Assembly: GCA_016841675.1 (NCBI GenBank) | Contig: JAENYQ010000008.1 | Location: forward strand, 1 to 64,000 | DNA length: 64,000 nucleotides | Reading direction: 5' to 3' | Source: Desulfotomaculum sp. | Lineage (GTDB): Bacteria > Bacillota > Desulfotomaculia > Desulfotomaculales > Desulfallaceae | In this document: in pieces, positions 24,015 through 33,005 of the stretch | How the letters are laid out: each line of letters starts with the position of its first letter | How positions within the stretch are numbered: position 1 is the stretch's first letter | Position numbers and translations under genes: made by a program | The notes under the pieces: generated by a model | The model's input: only the letters and a program-made list of their open reading frames with translations | What the model was told of the DNA's origin: nothing | Databases searched by the model: none

Positions 24015-24069
24015 AAAAAGGGGACTGGCTCTTTTTTCGCTTTTTGAAAAAAGAGCCAGTCCCCTTTTT
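24015..24069. repeat. AAAAAGGGGAC hairpin repeat, copy 4
   Basis: AAAAAGGGGACTGGCTCTTT and its exact inverse flank a short CGCTTTTTG loop, giving 24-base arms. It lies between comA and dat on the minus strand and may terminate dat. Confidence 0.85.
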
Positions 24070-24096
24070 TATGGGCAATTTTCCCTTGAGTATGTA

Positions 24097-24948
24097 TCAC
24101 ACTCCTGCATTGCGCAGGGTTATGAACCCGGTGTGAATTTGGTTCGCCACCGGACCTGGGGCGCCACTGCCAATGATGTGGTCATCAACTTTGATCACTG
24201 GAACTACTTCTGTCACTGAATTTGTGAAAAAGACTTCATCGGCTGCTAAAAGGTCTGTGCTAGTAAATGTCTCTTCACGGGTATTAATACCCAGTGAATG
24301 GGCTGCTTGAAGCACGTATTTGCGGGTAATGCCGCTTAAAATCCGGTTGTTGGCCGGGTGGGTCAATAGTACCTTATTGCTATAGATAAATATGTTGCTG
24401 GCCGAACATTCCGTAACAGTACCGTCTTCCATGACGAATACGGCTTCAGCTGCTTCAGCCTGGGCAGCCCTGTTTTTGGCCAGTACACTGGATAGCAGTG
24501 ATGTGGATTTAATGTGACAAAGCTGCCAGCGGAATTCAGGCTGGGTGATGATTTTAACACCATCGGTATACATATCCCGTGCAATTTCCGGAACTTGCCG
24601 TACTGTAATAAGCAGGTTGGGGTTTATTTGCGGGTCATATAGGTGGTTTCTGTGCGCGGTACCCCGGCTGATTTGAATATAGATTATAGCTTCCTTAATG
24701 CCGCTTTGAACCAATAAATCTTCTGTAAACATGGCTAATTGTACCCTGCTCCAGGGAATTGTCATCTCTATTGCGGCGGCACTGTTCTCCAGGCGTTCCA
24801 GGTGATCGACAACGGCAAAGGGTACGCCGTTATAAACCCTGACTACCTCGTAAATACCATCCCCAAAATTGTAACCCCGGTCATTGACTGAAATAAACGA
24901 GTCTTCAAAAGAACCTATCCAACCGTTTAAATAAACCAATTCCTGCAA
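24097..24948 (-). CDS. dat: Class IV aminotransferase, D-alanine aminotransferase-like
   Basis: A 283-residue class IV PLP enzyme. Marks are ISVNDRGYNFGDGIYEVVRVY at the N-terminus (typical of D-amino acid aminotransferases), the PLP lysine in CHIKSTSLLSSVLAK, and the phosphate loop TECSASNIFI and LSGITRKYVL. TTG 24948 is chosen because GAGGGA lies just upstream; another TTG at 24966 has none. D-amino acid transaminase would supply D-glutamate or D-alanine for peptidoglycan. Branched-chain transaminase is a less likely alternative. Confidence 0.82.
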   Translation of the reverse strand: MQELVYLNGWIGSFEDSFISVNDRGYNFGDGIYEVVRVYNGVPFAVVDHLERLENSAAAIEMTIPWSRVQLAMFTEDLLVQSGIKEAIIYIQISRGTAHRNHLYDPQINPNLLITVRQVPEIARDMYTDGVKIITQPEFRWQLCHIKSTSLLSSVLAKNRAAQAEAAEAVFVMEDGTVTECSASNIFIYSNKVLLTHPANNRILSGITRKYVLQAAHSLGINTREETFTSTDLLAADEVFFTNSVTEVVPVIKVDDHIIGSGAPGPVANQIHTGFITLRNAGV

Positions 24949-25136
24949 AACAATCCCTCTTTTCAAAACGTTAATTATTTATGCATTAGCTGTTGCGTTT
25001 GTTTGTAATGGTACTATTAGTAAATTAAATACGAAATAGAAATTTCCTGCCCGCATTTCCAATTTCATTGAGTACATTTGGGTCGAGCGAGAACTACTGA
25101 TGAATAATAGTTAAATAATTAATTACTTGTTGTGGT

Positions 25137-25172
25137 GAAAAAACGGACAGGCCCGGAAAAAATCCGGGCCTG
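25137..25172 (-). terminator. Intrinsic terminator after the solo ferredoxin gene
   Basis: On the minus strand CAGGCCCGGA and TCCGGGCCTG pair over six T, then GTCCGTTTTTTC follows. It ends the transcript of the gene at 25223-25477. Confidence 0.88.
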
Positions 25173-25222
25173 CTTCAATAAGCATTGATGCGTTATTTTT
25201 TTAATTTGCCTTATGCGGTATA

Positions 25223-25477
25223 CTAAGCTGGAAGCACCGGCGTTGCAGTTTTGGTTCGTGCTGCGGCGTGGTTAACCGTGATAGCCAGGTCGGGGCAGTG
25301 GGATGCGCATTTTCCGCAGGCTGTGCAAGCTGCCGGGTTGGCCACTATCGCTTTACCGCGGTTATCCAACACCAATACCTTGCTGCTGCATAAAGCGATG
25401 CAAATACCGCAGCCTTTGCACCATTGTGATTTAACTATGATTTTGTTATTATCGATATAAGTGGCCGGTTTTGCCAT
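25223..25477 (-). CDS. 2x[4Fe-4S] ferredoxin, 2-oxoacid oxidoreductase delta-like
   Basis: An 84-residue ferredoxin with WCKGCGICIALC and CTACGKCASHCPD, each giving a cubane. It resembles the ferredoxin part of the KorA fusion at 55.2 kb almost segment by segment, so the two are paralogues of the delta subunit (KorD/VorD type). It stands alone, with its own terminator and a consensus sigma-54 promoter 64 bases upstream. The missing alpha, beta and gamma neighbours suggest it works with enzymes encoded elsewhere, perhaps the kor operon in this window. Confidence 0.9.
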   Translation of the reverse strand: MAKPATYIDNNKIIVKSQWCKGCGICIALCSSKVLVLDNRGKAIVANPAACTACGKCASHCPDLAITVNHAAARTKTATPVLPA

Positions 25478-25540
25478 TTGCCATCACTCCCGTCCCGGTT
25501 TAACAAGCCGGGGATAATATTTATTATAACCTAATGCTAC

Positions 25541-25556
25541 TGCAACCAGCGTGCCA
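25541..25556 (-). promoter_or_regulatory. Sigma-54 promoter for the solo ferredoxin
   Basis: On the minus strand the sequence is TGGCACGCTGGTTGCA, a full match to the -24/-12 consensus with GG and GC ten bases apart. It reads toward the ferredoxin gene that starts at 25477. Confidence 0.85.
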
Positions 25557-25743
25557 GGCGTTTATAAATCTAAATAACTTTATAGAAGGTGCCCGTGAAG
25601 GCCCTTGATAGCTGTTTTTTTACTGCGCCTTGCCCATGCTTAAATGCTTTAAGCAGCAGAACAGAGCCGACATATCTATCTCAAAATGACATAGATCATC
25701 CCGAAAGACTAGTTAGATAGCGCTTACTCTCACAATGACATAG

Positions 25744-25758
25744 GTATCAAATTGATAC
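25744..25758. promoter_or_regulatory. Palindrome GTATCAA-A-TTGATAC, possible activator site
   Basis: Perfect seven-base arms about 190 bases upstream of the sigma-54 promoter at 25541-25556. TTGATA half-sites also make up the palindrome upstream of the kor sigma-54 promoter, at a similar distance but in the opposite arrangement. Confidence 0.4.
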
Positions 25759-25790
25759 GGGTTTGGGGTTGCTGATCAGGTGAAACTGAA

Positions 25791-26501
25791 ATGATTACAT
25801 TAAAAAGTGGCGGAGTCCAGTATACAGTAGAGCGCAGCAAAAGAATTACTGGTTTGAAAATCACCGTTGACGCCGAGAGAGGGGCTGTTGTGACAGCACC
25901 GCTTAACTGTAGCGTAAATTTAATAGAAGCTTTTGTCAAGGAAAAGGCTTTGTGGATTACAGAGAGGTTGCAACATCTGGAGAATATGACGGGCTGTCGG
26001 GTACCCAGGAAATTTGTAAGCGGCGAACAACTTTTTTTTCTGGGGGACCGGTATACATTATTAGTTAAAAAAGCAACCGATTATCAAGGTGTACTAATCC
26101 AGGACCGGGAAATTCATGTGGCCATTGATGATGTGGAAAACAGCCCGGGGTGGATGGTTAAAAATACATTAGTTGAATGGTATGTAGGCCGCGCCCGGCA
26201 GTTAATCAATGCCCGGGTGAATTTATTTGCCGCTGCGATGGTGCAAAAACCCGCTGCAATTAGAATAAAAAAGCAGAAAAGCCGCTGGGGTAGTTGCTCG
26301 GCCAGGGGCAATTTAAACTTCAACTGGAAATTGGTTATGGCGCCGATTGAAGTAATTGATTACGTGGTTGTGCACGAGTTATGCCATTTGGTCAAGCTTG
26401 ACCACTCGGCGGAGTTTTGGTACTTGGTGGCTTCCCTGTTGCCGGACTATAAAAAAAAGCGCCAGTGGTTAAGAGAATTCGGCCCGGCGCTGAGCTTTTA
26501 G
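25791..26501 (+). CDS. YgjP-type zinc metallopeptidase-like protein (DUF45)
   Basis: A 236-residue soluble protein of the DUF45/YgjP family. The zinc site HELCHLVKLDHSAEFW follows the conserved KKQKSRWGSCSARGNLNFN segment. These proteins resemble the WLM/SprT zincins; in many genomes they lie next to restriction systems, but here the neighbours are a ferredoxin and an MFS gene. ATG 25791 is used; the ribosome site (CAGGTGAAACTGAA) is moderate. Substrate unknown. Confidence 0.88.
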   Translation: MITLKSGGVQYTVERSKRITGLKITVDAERGAVVTAPLNCSVNLIEAFVKEKALWITERLQHLENMTGCRVPRKFVSGEQLFFLGDRYTLLVKKATDYQGVLIQDREIHVAIDDVENSPGWMVKNTLVEWYVGRARQLINARVNLFAAAMVQKPAAIRIKKQKSRWGSCSARGNLNFNWKLVMAPIEVIDYVVVHELCHLVKLDHSAEFWYLVASLLPDYKKKRQWLREFGPALSF

Positions 26502-26505
26502 AGTT

Positions 26506-27828
26506 TTATTCCTTGGGGCTGTTTTTAGGGTTTTTGTCTGTTTCGGATATGGGTTTACGGGATGGGCTGAAAACGAATTCGGTCATTATAGGAGGTGCCC
26601 CCGATTGTTCGCCCTGCCCGGCCTCGCCGGGCTGCTGCATATCTCGCACCCGGATTAGAACAGCCGTAGCCACCGCAGTAATTCCGGCCAGTGCCCCTCC
26701 GCCCCAGTACATATAAGCGTTACCCTGATCCATCAGGTAACCGAAAAGGGGCGGCCCCGCGGCTACACCCAGGAAGCGAACGCTACCGTATACAGATGTA
26801 ACCAGGCCCCGCTCGGCGGAGTCAACTGTACTGGTGATGATGGTGTTCAGACATGGTAGCAATAACCCGGTTCCTGTACCGGTGATTGATATGCCGACAA
26901 AAAAGAGGTAGATGTTCTGGAAAAAATTCAGCGACATCAGCGATAGAGCAATAAGACTAAGCCCGGTGACAGCCAGCCACTTCATCAGCTTGACCTTTTT
27001 TTTCAATAGCATGCCGGTAACGTAGGATGTTATGCTCATAAATAAAACGGGCACCGCCAAGGCGAACCCTTTCATGATACCGTATATGCCAACGCTTGTT
27101 TCCAGGTAATCGCTAAGAAAGAACAAAATGCCAAACAAAATTAACAAAGCAGTCATGCCGCCCAAAAATGAGGTTAGCAGTATGGCTGATTTTTTATGAA
27201 AAACTTTTTTAATCGATTGGGCATATTTGGACACACTTTGTTTTTCCCGTTTGCTTTCAGGCTCTTTAACTAAAAGCCACATTCCTATTACTATGGGCAC
27301 TACAATGGCGGGAAAAAAAATAAACGCGGCGTACCAGGCAATTAAGCCGATGGCCGCTCCCAATACCGGGCTAAGCACCTTACCCATTCCGTTGGCGGCT
27401 TCCACAATTCCCAAAGACTTGCTGCGCTGGGGGCCCGTAAAAAGGTCGCCAGTGAGGGCCATGGCGATGGGAGTTGTGCCGGCGGCGCCGATGCCCTGGA
27501 TTATGCGACCACCGATAATCCAGGCAAATGCATTTTCCCGTAGGATTATGGCCGCTGCCCCGGCGGTAATGCCACCAATACCGTACAGTATCAGGCCAGG
27601 AATGATTATCCTTTTCCGGCCAATGCGGTCGGATAAAAATCCGGCCAACGGTATAAGTAGGCCGGGTATGGAAAATGCAGTAATAATCATGCTTACTTCA
27701 AGTTGGCTCAGGTTCATTGTTTGCTTCATGGCCGGCAAAACCGGGATGAGCATTGAATTACCCAAAACCATGATAAAAGGCACGCCTGATATTGCCGCCA
27801 GCACAGCGGCACTATTTTTAGGTTTCAT
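26506..27828 (-). CDS. Major facilitator superfamily transporter
   Basis: A 440-residue protein with 12 to 14 membrane helices. The MFS loop motif is GFLSDRIGRKRIIIPG near residue 65, and GRIIQGIGAAGTTPIAMAL fits motif C of drug:proton antiporters. ATG 27828 is chosen with AAGGA upstream. A hydrophilic loop (EPESKREKQ) lies between the halves and the C-terminal tail is charged. A multidrug export role is likely from motif C; the substrate is unknown. It converges on the peptidase gene with only four bases between stops. Confidence 0.88.
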   Translation of the reverse strand: MKPKNSAAVLAAISGVPFIMVLGNSMLIPVLPAMKQTMNLSQLEVSMIITAFSIPGLLIPLAGFLSDRIGRKRIIIPGLILYGIGGITAGAAAIILRENAFAWIIGGRIIQGIGAAGTTPIAMALTGDLFTGPQRSKSLGIVEAANGMGKVLSPVLGAAIGLIAWYAAFIFFPAIVVPIVIGMWLLVKEPESKREKQSVSKYAQSIKKVFHKKSAILLTSFLGGMTALLILFGILFFLSDYLETSVGIYGIMKGFALAVPVLFMSITSYVTGMLLKKKVKLMKWLAVTGLSLIALSLMSLNFFQNIYLFFVGISITGTGTGLLLPCLNTIITSTVDSAERGLVTSVYGSVRFLGVAAGPPLFGYLMDQGNAYMYWGGGALAGITAVATAVLIRVRDMQQPGEAGQGEQSGAPPIMTEFVFSPSRKPISETDKNPKNSPKE

Positions 27829-27947
27829 AATTATCAGTCCTTCCTGATGCGACACGGTTATTTTATCTCGGTACCATGAACGGTATGCATTTATTACCCC
27901 CGTCAGGCATATGAAAAAATATCTAACCCGACGGGAGGTATAAAAAT

Positions 27948-28223
27948 TTGTTTTTAAATTTAGATAAAGTTGTTTTATCCATGGCTTTGCTGCGTTTTTT
28001 ATCGTCCAGTATTGAGTTTACCGCCGCCATGCTGATGCTATATTTCAACCGGGTAGATGTGGCGTTCAAGATTAACGCGGTACTGGCCATGGTAGGTCCT
28101 ACAATATTTATAGGCGTCACCACGCTGGGTCTGGTGGGATTAGCCGGCAAAGTATCTTTGCTGGGTATGGCTTCCATAGCCACAGGCGTATTTTTGATAT
28201 TTCTAGGGATCAATAAACTCTAA
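27948..28223 (+). CDS. yqhV: YqhV-family (DUF2619) membrane protein
   Basis: A 91-residue protein with three hydrophobic helices, including MALLRFLSSSIEFTAAMLML, the family's hallmark segment. TTG 27948 lies behind CGGGAGGTATAAAAA. In bacilli yqhV stands beside the spoIIIA operon; here it does not. Function unknown, probably sporulation-linked. Confidence 0.85.
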   Translation: MFLNLDKVVLSMALLRFLSSSIEFTAAMLMLYFNRVDVAFKINAVLAMVGPTIFIGVTTLGLVGLAGKVSLLGMASIATGVFLIFLGINKL

Positions 28224-28494
28224 AACGGGGCAGGGCTTAAAGAAGATGATAATAACATTTCCAGGCCCCAAGGGAAGCAAAAAAATGTTCCGGCAATAAA
28301 CGGCCGGAAAACTAAAAAACATTAATAATGCAAAAAGGAGGAGTGGTTTGAGTGTGTTAAAAGTATTATAGACAGGTTTTTAAAATAAGATGTTGCAGCA
28401 TTTATGGGTGAAGTGCCTGTTTTTAACTGCACCATGTTTGTAGAATGAATGATTATTTCTTTTACATGAGCGTCCTGTAGTGTTTAAATAAAGG

Positions 28495-28523
28495 TTGACG
28501 TCAAATAGGGTATCTGATAAAAT
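28495..28523 (+). promoter_or_regulatory. Sigma-A-type promoter of the pyr operon
   Basis: TTGACG and TAAAAT are separated by 17 bases. The PyrR attenuator begins just downstream. Confidence 0.75.
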
Positions 28524-28529
28524 TGTTTA

Positions 28530-28640
28530 AGTGAAAATTACCTTGAAATCGGTCCCGTGAGGCTGGTAAGGGTTCATAAATGTTAAACTTGTGCATTTAT
28601 ATGCCTGTCTATGCCTACTTCGCGGTGAGACAGGTTTTTT
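28530..28640 (+). promoter_or_regulatory. PyrR attenuator 1, before pyrR
   Basis: The PyrR-binding loop GGTCCCGTGAGGCTGGTAAG (28551-28570) is followed by a terminator, CCTGTCT (28604-28610) with AGACAGG (28628-28634) and six T. UMP-bound PyrR stabilises the loop hairpin and lets the terminator form. This is the known arrangement in Firmicute pyr operons. Confidence 0.9.
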
Positions 28641-28642
28641 AG

Positions 28643-29233
<591 letters not shown>

Positions 29234-29249
29234 TGCCTGGCGCATCCTT

Positions 29250-29345
29250 TTAAAGCGGTCCCGTGAGGTCGGCAAGGGAGGCCAAGTGTTAATTTGTCTT
29301 GCCGGCCTCCGTCGGGTTTTGATAAACCCGGGAGGTCTTTTATTA
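29250..29345 (+). promoter_or_regulatory. PyrR attenuator 2, before pyrB
   Basis: The binding loop GCGGTCCCGTGAGGTCGGCA (from 29255) is followed by GGCAAGGGAGGCC, which can pair with CTTGCCGGCCTCC as an antiterminator. The competing terminator is CCTCCGTCGGGTTT with AAACCCGGGAGG and a TCTTTTATT tail. Confidence 0.9.
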
Positions 29346-29368
29346 TTTGGGGAAGGGGGTAGCGATAA

Positions 29369-30292
29369 TTGTTTAAACATAAAGATTTATTGGGCATACG
29401 GGATATGTCTGCTGATGAAATCGGCTTTCTTTTAGACACGGCCGGGCCCATGAAAGAGATAATTAAAAGGCCGATTAAAAAGGTACCCACCTTGCGTGGC
29501 AGGACTGTTGTAACCCTATTCTACGAGAACAGTACCCGGACCCGCGGCTCATTTGAGCTGGCGGCCAAGTACCTGAGTGCAGACAGTATTAACATGTCTG
29601 GATCGTCCAGCAGTGTGGCTAAGGGGGAAAGCCTGTACGACACCGGCCGCACGCTGCAGTCGCTGGGCGCTGACGTAATCGTATTGCGTCATCCCATGCC
29701 CGGCGCGCCGCGACTACTGGCTCGTTCGGTGCAGGCTGCCGTAATTAATGCCGGCGACGGGGCCCATGAACATCCCTCCCAGGCGCTGTTGGACATGTTC
29801 ACAGTGCGAGAAAAGAAAGGGGGCCTGGCGGGATTACAGGTGGTCATCGTGGGCGATATACTGCACAGCCGGGTGGCCCGCTCAAATATTTGGGGGTTCA
29901 CCAAAATGGGGGCCAAGGTAAGGGTCTGCGGCCCGCCTACATTAATCCCGGCCGGACTGGAACAAACCGGTGTGCGGGTAGTTCATCAAATGGACCAAGC
30001 CCTTGACGGGGCCGATGTCATTATCATGCTGCGCATCCAAAAGGAGAGACAGGAGCAGGGATTATTCCCCGGGCTCAGGGAATACTCGAGGCTTTATGGA
30101 CTAAATAGGCGGCGGCTGGAACTGGCTGCCGGGGACGCACTGGTGCTACACCCCGGTCCCATGAACCGCGGGGTTGAAATTGCAGCGGATATGGCCGACG
30201 GTTCCCAGACGGCCATAGAAGAACAGGTAACCAACGGGGTGGCGGTGCGTATGGCGCTGCTGTACCTGCTCATCGGGGGAGGTGCTCAGTGA
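29369..30292 (+). CDS. pyrB: Aspartate carbamoyltransferase catalytic subunit
   Basis: A 307-residue enzyme joining carbamoyl phosphate and aspartate, the first committed step of UMP synthesis. The carbamoyl-phosphate loop [13 protein letters not shown], the HPSQALLD segment and [12 protein letters not shown] are present. TTG 29369 follows GGGAAGGGGGTAGCGATAA. No pyrI regulatory gene is adjacent, so it is probably the unregulated trimeric form. It overlaps the pyrC start by one base. Confidence 0.95.
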   Translation: MFKHKDLLGIRDMSADEIGFLLDTAGPMKEIIKRPIKKVPTLRGRTVVTLFYENSTRTRGSFELAAKYLSADSINMSGSSSSVAKGESLYDTGRTLQSLGADVIVLRHPMPGAPRLLARSVQAAVINAGDGAHEHPSQALLDMFTVREKKGGLAGLQVVIVGDILHSRVARSNIWGFTKMGAKVRVCGPPTLIPAGLEQTGVRVVHQMDQALDGADVIIMLRIQKERQEQGLFPGLREYSRLYGLNRRRLELAAGDALVLHPGPMNRGVEIAADMADGSQTAIEEQVTNGVAVRMALLYLLIGGGAQ

Positions 30293-31584
30293 TGAAGTTA
30301 ATTATTCAAAATGGGCGGCTTTTGGACCCGGTGGCCGGCCGGGATCAGAACGCAGACCTTTATGTTAATAATGGATTGATTTGTGCGCCATTCCAGCCCG
30401 ACAGCACCACAAGCATCATCGATGCCGGGGGCAAACTAGTGGCGCCGGGCCTGGTGGACATGCATGTACATCTGCGGGAACCAGGGTTTGAGTACAAGGA
30501 GACCATTGTCACCGGTACTGCGGCAGCAGCCCGGGGTGGGTTTACCGGTGTGGCCTGCATGCCCAACACCGACCCTGTAACCGATAACCGGGTGACGGTG
30601 GAGTATATTAATAAACGGGCTCAAGAGGACGGACTGGTGAAGGTCTATCCGGTAGGCGCCATCACCCGTGGCAGTCGGGGTCAGGAACTGGCTGAACTGG
30701 CGGACATGCGGGAAGCCGGCGCGGCGGCCTTCTCAGACGACGGCCAACCGGTGACGGACGCCGGCTTGATGCGTCGGGCCATGCTGTACTGCAGCATGCT
30801 GGGCGCGGCCATCATCTCCCATTGCGAAGATAAAAGTTTGGCCGGTGGCGGGGTGATGCACGAGGGTGCTTACTCCACAATACTAGGTTTAAAGGGGATC
30901 CCTGCTTCAGCCGAGGAGGCAATGGTGGCCCGGGATATTATTCTGGCCGGGGAAACCGGCTGTCCGCTGCATCTAGCCCATATAAGTACTACGGGCTCGG
31001 TGTCCCTGGTTCGCGAGGCCAAAAAGCGTGGTGTAAGGGTTACGGCGGAAGTGACGCCACACCACTTTACCCTGACGGACCGGGCGGTAGGGGACTTTAA
31101 CACTAACGCCAAAGTAAACCCGCCGCTGCGCGGCGAGGCCGACGTACAGGCAGTACGCCAGGGATTGGCCGATGGCACCATTGATGCCATAGCCACCGAC
31201 CACGCGCCTCATTCCTTTGATGAGAAAAACGTGGAATTCGACCTGGCCCCCTTCGGGTTGGTGGGTCTGGAGACAGCGGTGGGACTGGTGTGGACTGAAC
31301 TGGTGCTAACCGGTATTTTGACCCCGCTGCAGGCGGTGCAAAAGCTCTCCTGCAACCCGGCCCGCATCCTGGGCGTTGCGGGTGGCACCTTGACCGAGGG
31401 GGCGTCGGCGGACATTACCATAATTGACCCCCTGCTTGAGGAAACGGTAAACCCGGCTGATTTTGCCGGTAAAAGCAGAAACACCCCCTTCACGGGCCGC
31501 CGGCTTAAAGGTTTGCCGGTCCTCACCATAGTAGCAGGGGAGATTAAGTACAGGAGACAGGAGTCAGTAGTCAGTAGTCAGTAG
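30292..31584 (+). CDS. pyrC: Dihydroorotase
   Basis: A 430-residue class I dihydroorotase. Metal ligands appear in DMHVHLREPG, ISHCED, LAHIST and ATDHAPH. ATG 30292 shares a base with the pyrB stop (TGATG), and GGGGAGG lies upstream. The last residues (RRQESVVSSQ) and the TAG stop are encoded by a heptamer repeat array, so the C-terminus has been rewritten by repeat insertion; catalytic residues lie well before this point. Confidence 0.94.
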   Translation: MKLIIQNGRLLDPVAGRDQNADLYVNNGLICAPFQPDSTTSIIDAGGKLVAPGLVDMHVHLREPGFEYKETIVTGTAAAARGGFTGVACMPNTDPVTDNRVTVEYINKRAQEDGLVKVYPVGAITRGSRGQELAELADMREAGAAAFSDDGQPVTDAGLMRRAMLYCSMLGAAIISHCEDKSLAGGGVMHEGAYSTILGLKGIPASAEEAMVARDIILAGETGCPLHLAHISTTGSVSLVREAKKRGVRVTAEVTPHHFTLTDRAVGDFNTNAKVNPPLRGEADVQAVRQGLADGTIDAIATDHAPHSFDEKNVEFDLAPFGLVGLETAVGLVWTELVLTGILTPLQAVQKLSCNPARILGVAGGTLTEGASADITIIDPLLEETVNPADFAGKSRNTPFTGRRLKGLPVLTIVAGEIKYRRQESVVSSQ

Positions 31585-31604
31585 TCAGTAGTCAGGAGTC
31601 AGAA
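31563..31604 (+). repeat. GTCAGTA heptamer array, six units
   Basis: Four exact GTCAGTA units are followed by GTCAGGA and GTCAGAA. The array supplies the pyrC stop codon. TACTGAC-orientation units recur at 36792-36840 on the other side of carAB. Confidence 0.9.
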
Positions 31605-31925
31605 TGAAGGCATGGTTAATCCGTCTCGATATTTCAGGACATTTTATTGTCATTGCTATGAATACAACGAATCTGTCATTCTGAGCGCAGCGAAGAATCT
31701 TAAAGACTAGATCCTTCGCTACGCTCAGGATGACAAGCTTAATCTTGATGAAGGTAGATTGTATTCATTTATCGTGGTGCGAGTACGCATGGTAATTCTG
31801 AACGCAGTGAAGAATCTTAAGATCCTTCGCTACGCTTCGAGGATGACATCTCGCAAGGTTTATTTTCTAGGTAGATATTTTACAGATAAAAACTGTTACA
31901 GATAAATTGCGGAGGTGTTTGCAAC
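31605..31925. repeat. Repeat block between pyrC and carA
   Basis: Contains two GTCATTCTGAGCG-type hairpin cores (about 31676-31736 and 31793-31850), the TTGTCATTGCTATGAATACA module shared with the MITE, and TGTATTCATTTATCGTGGTG, the inverse of modules near 14080 and 60080. It interrupts the pyr operon. The carA ribosome site GGAGGTG is at its right end. No gene or PyrR loop is seen here. Confidence 0.8.
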
Positions 31926-33005
31926 TTGAAAGCTATTTTAGCTCTTGAAGACGGCAAAGTGTTCACCGGCCAATCCTTTGGCGCCGCCACCGAACAATGG
32001 GGTGAGGTGGTATTTAACACCGGTATGACCGGTTACCAGGAAGTGCTTACCGACCCCTCTTATGCCGGGCAAATCGTGGTCATGACCTACCCGCTGATTG
32101 GCAACTACGGTATCAACCGGGAGGATTACGAATCCAAACGTTCTTTTGTGCGCGGTTTCGTGGTCCGGGAATATTGCGACCATCCCAGTAACTGGCGGGC
32201 CAGTTACCGGGTCGGCGAATTCTTAACCCGGGCGGGCGTGCCAAGCATCAGCGGAGTAGATACCAGGGCATTGACCAGGCACCTGCGCAGTTACGGAACT
32301 ATGCGGGGCTATCTCGCCACCGGCGACGTGAATCCCGAAGAGGTAGTGACCAGGGCACGCACCAGCCCGCAGTTAAGCGGCTTGAATCTAGTGGACGAGG
32401 TGGCCACCGGGGAGAATTACACCATTGAGGGTAGTGGGCCGCGGGTGGTACTGGTGGACTTGGGCGCCAAACATAATATTGTCCGCAAGCTGCGGGACAG
32501 GGACTGTACGGTTATTGTCGTGCCTCCCGGTACCACCGCGGGTGAAATTAACGCCCTGTCCCCGGATAGCGTCTTTTTTTCCAACGGCCCGGGAGACCCG
32601 GTGGATGTACAGAATACCATTAAGACCAGCCGCAGACTAATCGGTACGGTACCGCTGTTTGGCATTTGTCTGGGGCATCAGGTGCTGAGCCTGGCTCTGG
32701 GTGGCAAAACCTATAAGATGAAGTTCGGCCACCGGGGCTCAAACCACCCGGTTAAGGATATGCGCACCGGGCGGGTTTACATCACCTCCCACAACCACGG
32801 CTACAGTGTTGATGAGTCATCACTGGCGGGGCTGGATGTGGAAGTTTCCCACATTAACCTGAACGACAACACCGTGGAAGGCATCCGGCATAAAAAACTG
32901 CCCATATTTGCAGTGCAGTATCACCCCGAAGCATCACCGGGGCCGCACGATTCAGACTATATATTCGACCAGTTTATGGACATGATGCGCGGGGAGGGAC
33001 AATAA
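31926..33005 (+). CDS. carA: Carbamoyl-phosphate synthase small (glutaminase) subunit
   Basis: A 359-residue subunit that releases ammonia from glutamine. The N-terminal domain has MTGYQEVLTDPSYAGQIV; the class I amidotransferase domain carries the nucleophile in GICLGHQVLSLALGG and the VQYHPEASPG dyad. TTG 31926 follows CGGAGGTG. It abuts carB directly with no spacer. Whether expression comes from the pyr promoter through the repeat block or from a local promoter is not clear. Confidence 0.95.
   Translation: MKAILALEDGKVFTGQSFGAATEQWGEVVFNTGMTGYQEVLTDPSYAGQIVVMTYPLIGNYGINREDYESKRSFVRGFVVREYCDHPSNWRASYRVGEFLTRAGVPSISGVDTRALTRHLRSYGTMRGYLATGDVNPEEVVTRARTSPQLSGLNLVDEVATGENYTIEGSGPRVVLVDLGAKHNIVRKLRDRDCTVIVVPPGTTAGEINALSPDSVFFSNGPGDPVDVQNTIKTSRRLIGTVPLFGICLGHQVLSLALGGKTYKMKFGHRGSNHPVKDMRTGRVYITSHNHGYSVDESSLAGLDVEVSHINLNDNTVEGIRHKKLPIFAVQYHPEASPGPHDSDYIFDQFMDMMRGEGQ

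Noticed and set aside
31563-31604. CRISPR array
   Set aside because: The units are seven bases with no spacers; it is a simple tandem array.
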